From Modicisalibacter sp049808615 (GTDB taxonomy: Bacteria; Pseudomonadota; Gammaproteobacteria; Pseudomonadales; Halomonadaceae): 64,000 nucleotides of DNA. The notes under the pieces are model-generated. The model saw only the letters and a list, made by a program, of their open reading frames with translations. It was not told where the DNA came from and did no database searches. Both the position numbers and the translations under genes were made by a program. The stretch spans positions 152,372 through 216,371 of the forward strand of contig NZ_JBNCAN010000003.1 in assembly GCF_049808615.1 (NCBI RefSeq). The letters run 5' to 3'. Shown one piece after another: positions 25,350-34,200 of the stretch (position 1 is the first letter of the stretch; each line of letters starts with the position of its first letter).

Positions 25350-26117
25350 TCAATCATTATCGCCGTTGCCGGCCCCCGCCCCACTGCGCGAGGCGTCACT
25401 GGCCTCCACCAGGATGCGGGAGGCCAGGCTCTTGAGCCGCTGCCATAGGGCATCGTCGACATCGATGCCCTCCGCAAAGGCACGTTCACGACAGGCCAGC
25501 AGTTCGGATTCGTCCTGACGCGCCAGCACTTCGTAGTGATAGTCCGAGCGCATCGCTGGCAGCAGGTCGACATGGTTGGCCAGGATCAGGGTAATGCCGT
25601 CGTTGGGCTCGTTCTCTTCCGGCACCTCGTGAACGGCGTAAACACGAATTTCCGGTACAGTGCTGTTGGCACGAAACCCCACTACCTGCTCGGTCAGCGG
25701 CATCTGGGCGTTGCGCCAGAAGGCGGTAACATTCATGCCCCGGCCTGCAAGTCGAGACAGGTAGCCCATGATCAATTGGCGATTGTGGCAGCGACGAATC
25801 TTGATGATGGCAAGCCCGCGTGCCCGGGCCTTGGCGAAGCCCAGTTCCACCGCCAGGCTCGAGGCACGCAGCACGCTCTGGCCATGACCATCGAGCACGG
25901 CAAGGTCGCCGTCGTTGTAGAGAATGCTGGTCAGTTGATTAGGATCTTCCCGCAACAGATGATCCAGCCCACGATCCAAGGCATTGAGTCCTTCCAGGCC
26001 ATGGCACTGCATCCAGGCCACCATGTCTGCCGCATCCGCCGCATCACCCTCCTCAAACTCCATGCCGCTGAACGCCTTGCGGCATACACCTTGAAGCTCG
26101 TTGTAGGATACTTTCAT
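25350..26117 (-). CDS. DUF3726-like protein, last gene of the ALDH-dipeptidase-BCCT operon
   Basis: The 255-aa protein starts MKVSYNELQGVCRKAFSGM, followed by an acidic helix with DMVAWMQCHGLEGL, which resembles the N-terminus described for DUF3726 proteins. No catalytic motif is recognisable and no signal peptide or membrane helix is seen; the C-terminal 20 residues are Ser/Gly/Asn-rich and probably disordered. I chose the ATG at 26117, preceded by GAGAGG; the frame is open 18 codons further. It lies 28 bases after the 584-aa gene, so the two are probably co-transcribed. A similar pair could form a complex, which is conjecture. Confidence 0.65.
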   Translation of the reverse strand: MKVSYNELQGVCRKAFSGMEFEEGDAADAADMVAWMQCHGLEGLNALDRGLDHLLREDPNQLTSILYNDGDLAVLDGHGQSVLRASSLAVELGFAKARARGLAIIKIRRCHNRQLIMGYLSRLAGRGMNVTAFWRNAQMPLTEQVVGFRANSTVPEIRVYAVHEVPEENEPNDGITLILANHVDLLPAMRSDYHYEVLARQDESELLACRERAFAEGIDVDDALWQRLKSLASRILVEASDASRSGAGAGNGDND

Positions 26118-26145
26118 CCTGCCTCTCTCCCACCAGTTTTTGCGA

Positions 26146-27900
26146 TCAACCCTGTTGAACGGCCAATCCACCCGTCATCGGCATACCATGGACGCTGGGC
26201 TCCAAGGGAAAGCTCCAGTCATCGAAGTCGGCCAGGTTCGACGGCTCGGCGTTCAGTTCCTCGACCAGTGGCGCGCCCTGGAACAGGGTAATGCGCACCC
26301 AGCGATCAGACTTGGGATCAAAACGGCTGGCGCCGAAGAACGATAACTTGGTGCGTAGCAAATGCATGGGCTTCATGTCGCGATGCCAAAGATTGGCGCG
26401 AATCTCTCCGTAAGGCGTCTCCGTCATCCCCTGGATACGGCGTACAATCGCCTTGTGGCTCGGGTTGACCATCAGGAATTCCACGACCAAAGCGCGGGGG
26501 TGCTCCTCGAGAAAGCGACTCAATGCTTCATGGGCCTTGCGTACCCGAGGCGCCATGGCCAGGGGCATCTCCTTTTCTTGCCCTGGCTCCGTGTAGCGCA
26601 CCCCAAGACGCGGCTCCTCCTTCTCCGCCGAGCGATACCAGAACCAGTAGCAGGCATCCGGCGCATCGTAGTCCTCGGCAAGCGTCCAATCGTAGTGGGT
26701 TTCGATCAGTTGCTTGAGGCGTACCAAGGGCATGTCCGGCACCAACTCCATGCGCTCATCGGATCCCATATGATCCTCGAGAGCGTCTATCTGCAAGGGA
26801 TAAAGCTCGATCAATAGCGTATTGATGAGCTCCTGGGCTTCCAGGGGCAACGTACGCTCTCCCCAGGCCAGCAGCTGCTGCCACAGATCCGGATCCAGCG
26901 GCACCTGCTCCAGCCAGATCACTACTTCCGGTAGCGCCGCCACGGTAGCGGCATTACGCTCACCCTGCTCGGTGTCCTCGGTAACGGTCTGCCTTAGATG
27001 CTCGAGGGCGCGGCGAGTCAAAGTGATCAGTCGCCTGCGATCGGCATCACTCGGCGCCTGATCGACGGCCAGGCCCAGTGCCTGCTCACGGCAATACACC
27101 CACTGCTGAATCAGTTTGGGATGATTGATCAGAAACGGCGCCATGCCCAGGCCCGTGGAGTTGCCGATGCCCAGGTAGCGACTCAGCTCCGGGTTCAGGG
27201 CCACCGCTGTCTGGGGCGCTTGCACCCGGGCAATGTGCTCTACCTGAGCAATGGAAAAATGGCGCAGCAGATAGACCGCCAGCATCTGCACCGAGAACGG
27301 TCGCTTGAAGTCGGGGCTGTCCTGCAGCCGGGCGAAATCCGCGATGCCGAACTTGCCGTTACCGTAGACGGCGGTAGTACGGTACAGATATCCCACCTTG
27401 GTCAACCAGGCAGGATCCGGTTGACGGCCTTGCGCCAGTGCCTGGGTGAAATGGCTGAAATTGCGCAGGCTGCGATTGGCCCGGGACAGTACCAGCAGCC
27501 GTGGATGCTGGCGGCCAGCCTCTTGCAGCGGCACGTTGGCCGCCATTTGCTCGAGCAGGGACTCATCGACGTCCCCCTCGACCAGACCGAAGGTGACATC
27601 CCAGGCCTCGGCGATGACCCGGTCGGAACGGGCCTCATCACTCAAGGGTTGGGAGAATATCACCTCATGATAACGTTCATGAGGTGTCTGCACACGATAG
27701 ATAGCCGTGCCATGACCATTGTCGTCGAGATCGAAGCGGCTACAGCTTACCTGCCAGCGCTGGCGCGCCATCTGGCGCACCAGCGAGCGCACGAAGCTCA
27801 GGCGGCTGGCATGTAGACTGCCCAGCCGTTCCAGCCCCATGACCTGTTCGGCCGGGCGCAGGAATGATCTGACACTTGGTTGGCTATCAAGATCGTGCAT
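26146..27900 (-). CDS. Unrecognised 584-aa protein linked to the BCCT/dipeptidase operon
   Basis: I do not recognise this protein. It is soluble-looking, with no signal peptide, no membrane segment and no P-loop, Rossmann, radical-SAM or zinc motif. It is rich in Arg, Leu and Glu and appears mostly helical (residues 1-340) followed by a mixed C-terminal region (about 400-584) with conserved-looking aromatic segments such as DACYWFWYRSAEKEEPRLG, EIRANLWHRDMKPMH and SFFGASRFDPKSD. Its ATG at 27900 overlaps the BCCT gene by 14 bases and uses an AAGGAGAAGGAG ribosome site encoded within the last BCCT codons. Tight coupling to a transporter, dipeptidase and aldehyde dehydrogenase points to a role in the same catabolic route. 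Confidence 0.75.
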   Translation of the reverse strand: MHDLDSQPSVRSFLRPAEQVMGLERLGSLHASRLSFVRSLVRQMARQRWQVSCSRFDLDDNGHGTAIYRVQTPHERYHEVIFSQPLSDEARSDRVIAEAWDVTFGLVEGDVDESLLEQMAANVPLQEAGRQHPRLLVLSRANRSLRNFSHFTQALAQGRQPDPAWLTKVGYLYRTTAVYGNGKFGIADFARLQDSPDFKRPFSVQMLAVYLLRHFSIAQVEHIARVQAPQTAVALNPELSRYLGIGNSTGLGMAPFLINHPKLIQQWVYCREQALGLAVDQAPSDADRRRLITLTRRALEHLRQTVTEDTEQGERNAATVAALPEVVIWLEQVPLDPDLWQQLLAWGERTLPLEAQELINTLLIELYPLQIDALEDHMGSDERMELVPDMPLVRLKQLIETHYDWTLAEDYDAPDACYWFWYRSAEKEEPRLGVRYTEPGQEKEMPLAMAPRVRKAHEALSRFLEEHPRALVVEFLMVNPSHKAIVRRIQGMTETPYGEIRANLWHRDMKPMHLLRTKLSFFGASRFDPKSDRWVRITLFQGAPLVEELNAEPSNLADFDDWSFPLEPSVHGMPMTGGLAVQQG

Positions 27901-29473
27901 GCTCCTTCTCCTTGGGCACTAGCCCTTGCTCTCGCGCCATGGCGTAAGCCGCCTGGGGCCCCGTCCAGAGCGAGGGCAGTAGTACAAGCGATACGGGGAT
28001 CGCGGTAATCACGATGAACTGTTGCAGGGCGCCGATCTGACCCGCTCCCATGTACAGCAGAATGCCCGCCATCAATGACATGGCAATGCCCCAGAAAGCG
28101 CGAATGAACGGGTTGGGGTCATCGTGACCCGTACCGACCACGGCGATGGCATAGCTCATGGAGTCACCGGTGGTGGCCACGAAGATGGTGGTCAAGAGCA
28201 GAATGGCCAAGGCCATGATCGTGCCGCCGGGCAGCGCCTGGGCCACGGTCAGGGTCGCCACATCGAACTGGAAGTTGTTGAGCGCATCGGTGAGATCGAA
28301 TACGCCGTTCAGCTGATAATAGATGCCGGAGCCCCCCAACAGCGTGAACCAGATCGTGGTGGCGATGGGTGCCAGTATCGCCACGGCCACGATCATCTGA
28401 CGAACCGTGCGGCCTCGCGAGATGCGCGCCACGAAAATGGCCATTAGTGGGCCGTAACCAAGAAACCAGGCAAAGAAGAACACCGTCCACCACTGCATCC
28501 ACCATTCCGGGGCGGTTTCCGTAGTCATGGTGGCCATGGTGAAAAACGACGACAGATACTCGCCGAAGCCCTGGAAGAAGGCGTTGGTCAGAAACAGCGT
28601 AGGACCGAAAATGAAGATCACAGCGGCGATAGCCAAGGCCAGGAACACATTGAAGCGGCTGAGCATCTGGATGCCGCGTTCAATACCACTTACCGCGGAG
28701 GTCACATAGACTACGCCGAGCACTGCAAGCACTACCAGTTGGGTACCAAAGCCTTCCGAGAAACCGAACAGCTCATGCAGGCCGAAACTGACCTGAGTAG
28801 CCAGAAAGCCGATCGGTCCCACGGTACCGGCCACTACGGCGATGACGCACAATGCATCCACCACGCCGCCAAACCAGCCGCCCATGACCTTCTCACCCAG
28901 CACCGGATAGAGCAACGTGCGGGGCCGTAGCGGATGCCCCTTATCGTAGTGCATGTGCGCCAGCACGATAGCGGTTAGAGACCCAAGCACCGCCCAGGCC
29001 AGAAAGCCCCAGTGCATGAAAGATTGCGCCAAGGCGTTCGATACCGCTTCGTGGGAGCCCGGCTCGGTGTCGAAAGCCGGCGGCGTGACCACGAAGTGAT
29101 ACACCGGCTCGCCGGCGGCGAAGAACACGCCACCCCCGGCCAGCAGGGTACACATGATGATGGACAACCATTTGAAGGTGGTAATTTCCGGGGTGTCGCG
29201 ATTGCCGACCCGAGCATTGCCCGCCGGCGATATGGTAACGCCGATGGCAATCAAGAAGGTCAACAGCAGTAATAATTGAAAATAACTGCCGAAGATCTTG
29301 GCGGTCCAGGCAAACCCTGCGCTGATGCCGCTGGCCACCATGTCGATGTCGTAGAGCGACAGCGCCACGAATGCCACGATGAAACCGATACTGATACCCA
29401 GAACCACTGGGTCGCCCCAGCGTGAGGTCCTGCTTTGTGATGACGAGTGGCTCTTTGCACTGTCATTGCTCAT
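27887..29473 (-). CDS. BCCT-family transporter (third), divergent subtype
   Basis: The 528-aa protein has a Ser-rich N-terminal tail, about twelve helices and BCCT motifs: LLAGGGVFFAAGEPVYHF replaces the usual TM3 glycine/FW-EP segment, SFMHWGFLAWAV, and YGPLMAIFVARISRGRTVRQ in the loop. The TM3 sequence with Ala and Phe where others have Trp marks a separate BCCT subgroup and probably a different substrate. It is third in an operon after the aldehyde dehydrogenase and M19-type dipeptidase genes, and overlaps the 584-aa gene. Its substrate is probably the compound degraded by this operon. Confidence 0.9.
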   Translation of the reverse strand: MSNDSAKSHSSSQSRTSRWGDPVVLGISIGFIVAFVALSLYDIDMVASGISAGFAWTAKIFGSYFQLLLLLTFLIAIGVTISPAGNARVGNRDTPEITTFKWLSIIMCTLLAGGGVFFAAGEPVYHFVVTPPAFDTEPGSHEAVSNALAQSFMHWGFLAWAVLGSLTAIVLAHMHYDKGHPLRPRTLLYPVLGEKVMGGWFGGVVDALCVIAVVAGTVGPIGFLATQVSFGLHELFGFSEGFGTQLVVLAVLGVVYVTSAVSGIERGIQMLSRFNVFLALAIAAVIFIFGPTLFLTNAFFQGFGEYLSSFFTMATMTTETAPEWWMQWWTVFFFAWFLGYGPLMAIFVARISRGRTVRQMIVAVAILAPIATTIWFTLLGGSGIYYQLNGVFDLTDALNNFQFDVATLTVAQALPGGTIMALAILLLTTIFVATTGDSMSYAIAVVGTGHDDPNPFIRAFWGIAMSLMAGILLYMGAGQIGALQQFIVITAIPVSLVLLPSLWTGPQAAYAMAREQGLVPKEKEHARS

Positions 29474-29531
29474 GATTAAAGCCCTTTATTGTCGACTGTT
29501 GGTACTGGGCGTGTGGCATGTCGAAAAACGA

Positions 29532-30524
29532 TCAGGTAGCCATCGGCGTTGCGGCCCGCTCGAGCAACTCGATCCAGTTACGACCCATGATGCGTTCGAT
29601 TTCCCTTTCATCGAACCCGCGTTGGCGCAGTCCTTTGATCAAATTGGGAAAGTCGCGATTGTCCCGGAACCAGGACAGCGGGCGCGGCCAGCCGGCATTG
29701 GCCTTGCTTCCCTCGCCGTAATCCATCTCCTTCGACCAACGACCGTTACGCATCCACTCCAGCACCGAGGTCGGCTGAGCCTGACAAAGATCGGTACCGA
29801 TGCCGATATGCTCGATACCCATCAGGTCAGCCGTGGCCGCAATCATGTCACAGTATGCCGCCAGGGTGCAGTCCGGGCCGTCTTTGAGATGAAAAGGGTA
29901 AGCCGAAAACCCCAGAATTCCCTCAGACTCGGCAACGGCACTCAGTACCTTGTTCGACTTGTTGCGTTTGGCCGAATGCCAGGCGCTGGGGTTGGCATGT
30001 GAGACGATCACCGGGCGCTCGGAGAGTTCGATGGCCTCCAGGGTCGAGCGCTCAGCGCTATGGGACATGTCGATGACCATGCCGACCCGGTTCATCTCCT
30101 TGATCACCTGACGACCGAAGCGCGTGATGCCGCTATCCTCGCTCTCGTAGCAGCCACAGGCCAGAAGACTCTGGTTGTTGTAGGTCAACTGCATGATCAG
30201 AAGACCCAGGCGGCGCATAATCGCCACCATGTCGATGTCGTCCTCGATGGGCGAGCAGTTCTGGGCGCCCAGGAAGATGCCCACCTTCCCGGCCTCACGG
30301 GCGCGCTGGATATCCGCCGGCTCATGGACCGGCATGATCAGATCGCTGTTGGCCTCGAAGCGCCGATTCCACTCGCCGAGTCGGCTCAGCGTATCTCGCG
30401 TGGTCTCGTGATAAACGAGGGTGGCGTGCACCGCATCGACGCCGCCCTCGTGCATCTGCTCGAAGATCTCCCGGGACCAGTTGGAATACTGCAGGCCATC
30501 GACGATGAGCATTTCCTGAGACAT
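29532..30524 (-). CDS. Peptidase M19 (membrane/renal dipeptidase)-family protein, atypical
   Basis: The 330-aa protein follows the M19 barrel: a bridging-metal Glu candidate in GAQNCSPIEDD, His in IDMSHS, SHANPSAWH and the Asp of GIGTDLCQ, ending NLIKGLRQRGFDEREIERIMGRNWIELL. The usual N-terminal zinc motif HxD is absent; the corresponding strand reads VDGLQYSNW. This matches the branch of M19-like proteins found next to glycine-betaine demethylation genes in Pseudomonas (remembered, not checked). It is likely a cytoplasmic metallohydrolase on an unknown substrate rather than a true dipeptidase. A GAGGTAG ribosome site precedes the ATG. It begins nine bases after the aldehyde dehydrogenase gene. 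Confidence 0.85.
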   Translation of the reverse strand: MSQEMLIVDGLQYSNWSREIFEQMHEGGVDAVHATLVYHETTRDTLSRLGEWNRRFEANSDLIMPVHEPADIQRAREAGKVGIFLGAQNCSPIEDDIDMVAIMRRLGLLIMQLTYNNQSLLACGCYESEDSGITRFGRQVIKEMNRVGMVIDMSHSAERSTLEAIELSERPVIVSHANPSAWHSAKRNKSNKVLSAVAESEGILGFSAYPFHLKDGPDCTLAAYCDMIAATADLMGIEHIGIGTDLCQAQPTSVLEWMRNGRWSKEMDYGEGSKANAGWPRPLSWFRDNRDFPNLIKGLRQRGFDEREIERIMGRNWIELLERAATPMAT

Positions 30525-30533
30525 AACCCTACC

Positions 30534-31973
30534 TCACGCCTTCACGTAGCAAGTCTTGACCTGGGTATAGAACTCCCGGGCGTAGCGGCCCTGCTCCCGA
30601 GGCCCGAAGCTCGAATCCTTGCGCCCGCCGAAGGGCACATGATAATCCGTGCCGGCGGTGGCCAGATTGACCATCACGCAGCCAGTCTCGGCCCTGGCCT
30701 TGAAGTCGCTGGCAAGTTTCAGGGAGTCGGTGATGATGCCGGCAGTCAGACCGAAGTTGGTGTCGTTCAAGGTGGTGATGGCTTCCTCGTAATCCTTTAC
30801 CTTGATCACGCAGGCGATGGGGCCGAACACTTCCTCACGGTTGATAGCCATGTCATTGCGGGTATCGGTGAACAGCGTCGGCGCCATGTAGAAGCCGTCT
30901 GTGTCGCGCTCTAGCCGCTCACCGCCGAAGGCCAAGGTCGCGCCATCTTTCTTGCCCCGCTCGATCCAGGCCAGATTGGATTCCAGTTGGCGCGAATCGA
31001 CTACCGGCCCCAGGTGCACGCCTTCTTCCAGAGCGTTACCGACCTTGATGGTCTTGAGCTTACTGATCAGCTTCTCGACGAAGGCGTCGTGAACGGCTTC
31101 CGTCACGATCAAGCGTGAGGAGGCGGTGCACTTCTGGCCGGTGCCGGAATAGGCCCCGGCGAAGGCAGCTTCTACCGCCAGATCGAGATTCGCGTCGTCC
31201 GCGACGATCAGTGCGTTCTTCGATCCCATCTCGAGTTGGCACTTGACCAGATTGCTCGCGGTGGCGGCGGCCACTCGGCGTCCGACTTCCAGAGAACCGG
31301 TAAAACTCACCGCATCGATATCCGGGCTCGAGATCAGCGCATCGCCGACCTGGCTGCCGGAGCCCATCAGCAGGTTGAAGGTACCCGCAGGTAGATCCTG
31401 GCGACTGATGATCTCGGCCAGGGCCCAGGCGCTAGCGGGTACCAGATTGGCCGGCTTGAAGATCACCGCGTTGCCGAAGGCCAGTGCCGGGGCGATCTTC
31501 CACACCGCCGTTGCCAGCGGAAAGTTCCAGGGGCTGATGATACCGACGACCCCCGCGGGTTCGCGGCGGGTTTCTACTTCAACACCCGGGCGAACGGAAT
31601 CGACGCGGTCATCGATCTGGCGCAGCACCTCGGCGGCGTAATAATGGAAGAACTGCCCGGAGCGATAGACTTCGCCTGCGCCTTCCGCCAGGGTCTTGCC
31701 CTCTTCCCGGGAGAGCAAGCGACCCAGTTCGTCCTTGCGGGCGATCAATTCGTCGCCGATGGCCATCAATACACCGTAACGCGCTTCCAGGCCGCTCTTG
31801 GCCCACTCGCGGGTGCCACGCTGCGCTGCCAAAATGGCATCCCGCACCTGTTCAGTACTAGCCTGGGCGAATTCACCGATCACATCGCTGAGATCCGAAG
31901 GGTTGGTGTTGGTCAGAGTGTCGCTACCGGCGATCCATTGGCCGTCGATATAGAGGGAATGGTCCTGTGACAT
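30534..31973 (-). CDS. NAD(P)-dependent aldehyde dehydrogenase, first gene of the five-gene operon
   Basis: The 479-aa enzyme shows PWNFPLATAVWK (oxyanion Asn), FKPANLVPAS (cofactor Lys), FTGSLEVG, the general-base Glu in QLEMGSKNAL, nucleophile Cys in GQKCTASSRL, and EEVFGPI. The C-terminal PFGGRKDSSFGPREQGRYA resembles alpha-ketoglutaric semialdehyde dehydrogenases. This would fit a pathway ending in 2-oxoglutarate, for example from a proline or hydroxyproline betaine, but the substrate is inferred only from subfamily resemblance. The gene starts the operon and faces a divergent LysR gene across a 268-base AT-rich region. Confidence 0.9.
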   Translation of the reverse strand: MSQDHSLYIDGQWIAGSDTLTNTNPSDLSDVIGEFAQASTEQVRDAILAAQRGTREWAKSGLEARYGVLMAIGDELIARKDELGRLLSREEGKTLAEGAGEVYRSGQFFHYYAAEVLRQIDDRVDSVRPGVEVETRREPAGVVGIISPWNFPLATAVWKIAPALAFGNAVIFKPANLVPASAWALAEIISRQDLPAGTFNLLMGSGSQVGDALISSPDIDAVSFTGSLEVGRRVAAATASNLVKCQLEMGSKNALIVADDANLDLAVEAAFAGAYSGTGQKCTASSRLIVTEAVHDAFVEKLISKLKTIKVGNALEEGVHLGPVVDSRQLESNLAWIERGKKDGATLAFGGERLERDTDGFYMAPTLFTDTRNDMAINREEVFGPIACVIKVKDYEEAITTLNDTNFGLTAGIITDSLKLASDFKARAETGCVMVNLATAGTDYHVPFGGRKDSSFGPREQGRYAREFYTQVKTCYVKA

Positions 31974-31993
31974 GAAAACCTCCTGAAGAAGTC

Positions 31994-32123
31994 ACTGACT
32001 AAATGCCTGCACGAACGAATTGCTGCGTTGCACGGTACTCAAAGACTCGCCTAACTCTTGTTGTGTCTCGCCTTCTGCGTTCCGTGCGCCTTGCTCTTCA
32101 TTTCGTTCGGCAATTTATTTAGC
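31994..32123 (+). repeat. dispersed ~130-bp imperfect palindromic repeat, copy A
   Basis: The element starts near CTAAATGCCTGC, has a central GC-variable part and ends CGGCAATTTATTTAG, so the ends form an inverted repeat. Read in reverse complement, the segment 35053-35182 aligns with it along nearly its entire length (for example TAAATGCCTGC, GCTG-GTTGC-CGGT-CTC, GTGCGCC, GCGCCTTG-CTTCA, CGGC-ATTTATT). It lies just upstream of the aldehyde dehydrogenase start. Confidence 0.7.
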
Positions 32124-32169
32124 AATTTTGCAAAGATTGCTGTCAGCCTAGCGGGGATTGATCTATAAA

Positions 32170-32190
32170 TATAATCAATTATAAAAATTG
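32170..32190. promoter_or_regulatory. AT-rich palindromes in the divergent ALDH/LysR promoter
   Basis: TATAATCAATTATA (32170-32183) is a perfect 6-2-6 palindrome overlapping CAATT-N5-AATTG (32176-32190), 52-72 bases before the lysR start. The position and dyad symmetry suit LysR autoregulation and activation of the divergent operon; TATAAT may also be a minus-10. Confidence 0.5.
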
Positions 32191-32241
32191 AATAATAAGT
32201 TTTACTTACTACCGATCACATAACATGGAGAGGCTAAAGCG

Positions 32242-33132
32242 ATGCCGCCGGAATTGAAGATTCAGCCTTTGCGCTATGTGCTGGCCATCATTGATGAAGG
32301 CGGTTTCAATGCAGCAGCGCGGCATCTGCACCGCAGCCAGCCGGCGCTTTCCATGGCGATCAAGGAGCTCGAACAACGTCTGGGACAGCCATTGTTCGAA
32401 AAGAGCGGAAAAGCGGAGCTGACACCCTTCGGCATCTATTGCTTGCCGCGCTTTCGCGAATTCGTCGCTCAGCACGACCGGCTGAGTCGCGAACTCAAGG
32501 CCCAGGTCGACAAGCAGGCCGGGCATCTTGATATTGCCGCGGTGCCCTCAGTGGCCAGTCGACTCATGCCGGACATATTGGGGGAGTTCATCGCCGCCTA
32601 CCCTGATCTCAAGGTCAGCCTGCAGGACGGTAACGCAGAGTTCGTGCGCCGGCAGGTGACAGGTGGTGAAGTGGACTTGGGAGTGGGCAGCGTATGGTTG
32701 AAGGGCGATGGGCAAGCGGACGATGAGCTGGACTTCACGCCGCTGCTGCGTGATAGAGTGGGCGTAATATGTCGCGCCGATCACCCCTTCGCCGAACGCA
32801 AAGCCCTTGACTGGCAGGAACTGCAAGGTCAGGTATTGATCGGAAATGGCACATCACGGCTGCTGGAAAACACGCCAGCATCGGCCTTACTCGCCCAAAA
32901 TGATTTCTTCATTTCCAACATGATCTCGCTAATCGCCATGCTCGAAGCCGGGGTGGGCATAACAACGCTGCCACAGCTAGCCTTTCCGGAAGGGCACCCG
33001 AGACTATGCTTCATTCCCTTCGCCGATCCCAAGGTCGAGCGCGAGATCGGCCTGCTTAAATCGAGTCGTCGGAGTCTGTCACCGGCGGCAGAGGCGATGG
33101 CGACGTTTGTTGCAAAGAGATTGGCGAATTGA
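32242..33132 (+). CDS. LysR-family regulator of the ALDH-dipeptidase-BCCT operon
   Basis: The 296-aa protein has the LysR N-terminal helix-turn-helix (residues 8-66: LRYVLAIIDEGGFNAAARHL, then RSQPALSMAIKELEQRLGQPLFE) and a periplasmic-binding-like coinducer domain with VGVICRADHPFA and EAGVGITTLPQLA. It is divergently oriented to the five-gene minus-strand operon, the usual LysR arrangement, so it most likely activates that operon in response to its substrate or an intermediate. Palindromes lie between them. Confidence 0.9.
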   Translation: MPPELKIQPLRYVLAIIDEGGFNAAARHLHRSQPALSMAIKELEQRLGQPLFEKSGKAELTPFGIYCLPRFREFVAQHDRLSRELKAQVDKQAGHLDIAAVPSVASRLMPDILGEFIAAYPDLKVSLQDGNAEFVRRQVTGGEVDLGVGSVWLKGDGQADDELDFTPLLRDRVGVICRADHPFAERKALDWQELQGQVLIGNGTSRLLENTPASALLAQNDFFISNMISLIAMLEAGVGITTLPQLAFPEGHPRLCFIPFADPKVEREIGLLKSSRRSLSPAAEAMATFVAKRLAN

Positions 33133-33138
33133 TTGTAC

Positions 33139-33309
33139 TCATCCGCTCCACTCATCCCGTCTGAGATCCGCCAGCTCATCAGCGTGGCTCGTATTGGCAT
33201 CGAGTCCTTGAAGTAGCTGCGCCTCGGTAAAAGGAAACCGGGCTCTTCGGGATGCCTTCGCCAAGGGTTTCACGTCATTCTTATCCAGGTTCTTGTTTTC
33301 CGTTCTCAC
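33139..33309 (-). CDS. 56-aa small protein resembling the C-terminal half of an antitoxin
   Basis: A GTG start at 33309 follows GGAGAGA. The product begins MRTENKNLDKNDVKPLAKAS and has RFPFTEAQLLQGLDANT, then SHADELADLRRDEW. The aromatic-T-x-x-x-LL-G pattern followed by an acidic AxADEL stretch resembles the toxin-binding tail of MazE/AbrB-like antitoxins. No DNA-binding fold and no toxin gene accompany it, so it may be a relic or an orphan. It is downstream of the Crp/Fnr gene on the same strand. Reality of the gene is moderately supported by start, ribosome site and sensible composition. Confidence 0.45.
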   Translation of the reverse strand: MRTENKNLDKNDVKPLAKASRRARFPFTEAQLLQGLDANTSHADELADLRRDEWSG

Positions 33310-33405
33310 GCCTATCTCTCCCCGGATCCCCTGTGTTTATGGATACATTGCCACAGTGAGGAAGCCCGTCAATAACGATCCGGCCGTTTTTCTTTTTCAC
33401 GAATG

Positions 33406-34143
33406 CTACGCCTTCTTCACCGCCATCATCTCCCTCAACCGCTGATCATCGTGCACGATCAATCGCTGACGCTCGACGCTGATGGCGCCGCTCTCACGCA
33501 AGCGGGTGAGCAACCGCGACAAGGTTTCCGGCGTCATCGTCAGCTGCGCCGCCAGCAGGTACTTGGGTGTATCCAGATGGACCACGCCGGGTAGTTGCGG
33601 CGATACGGGCAACTGACGCAGGATGAAGCCGATCAGGCGCGACAGAGCATCGCCCTGGGTCAGCAACACCATGTCCTCCAACCTGTCGGTCAACTCGCCC
33701 GACAACTGAAGCATGAATTGCGCGCGGCACTTAGTGTTGCCGTCGATATAGCGCCAGCACTGCGCAAGATCCAACTCCAAGATATCTGTACGCACCAAGG
33801 CCTCGGCGGAGTACAGGTAACGGGGCGTGTTCGACAGCATGCTCAATTCGCCCACGGTGTCGCCGCGCTCGGCGCATCGAATAGTTGCCAGACGACCATC
33901 CTCGGCGGTACGCACCAGGCGTAATCCACCACTGATCACCACGTATAGCGCTTGTGCCGTTTCATCCTGACGAAACAACCATTCGTGATGCTCGATCACC
34001 CGTACCCGGGACGACGCCAGCATGGCATCGATTGCCGTGGCCGGCAGGTGACTGAACCAGGGCACCTGCAGCACCCGCTCACGCAGCTGCGCCGACGTGA
34101 GCGATGGCTTCCGCTCTGATGGGGAAGATGTGCCAGGACACAT
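33406..34143 (-). CDS. Crp/Fnr-family regulator without iron-sulfur ligands (DNR/NNR-like position)
   Basis: The 245-aa protein has a cyclic-nucleotide-like beta-roll (about 30-145: LFRQDETAQALYVVISGGLRLVR, GDTVGELSML) and a C-terminal winged helix (about 190-235) with recognition sequence TPETLSRLLTRLRE. The E-x-x-S-R pattern is that of FNR/ANR proteins that read TTGAT-N4-ATCAA boxes. The N-terminal cysteine cluster of FNR is absent, so it does not sense oxygen that way; nitric-oxide sensing by a DNR-type protein is possible given its place beside the nitrate reductase genes. It starts 57 bases after ppiC on the same strand. Confidence 0.82.
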   Translation of the reverse strand: MCPGTSSPSERKPSLTSAQLRERVLQVPWFSHLPATAIDAMLASSRVRVIEHHEWLFRQDETAQALYVVISGGLRLVRTAEDGRLATIRCAERGDTVGELSMLSNTPRYLYSAEALVRTDILELDLAQCWRYIDGNTKCRAQFMLQLSGELTDRLEDMVLLTQGDALSRLIGFILRQLPVSPQLPGVVHLDTPKYLLAAQLTMTPETLSRLLTRLRESGAISVERQRLIVHDDQRLREMMAVKKA

Positions 34144-34200
34144 GACGTCTGTCTTCTCCTTATTGTTGATTCAGTAGGCCACGATGCTCGCTTGCCAGCC

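Noticed and set aside
26118..26171. Longer DUF3726-like protein starting at 26171
   Set aside because: This start overlaps the 584-aa gene and has no ribosome site, whereas the ATG at 26117 has GAGAGG in front of it.
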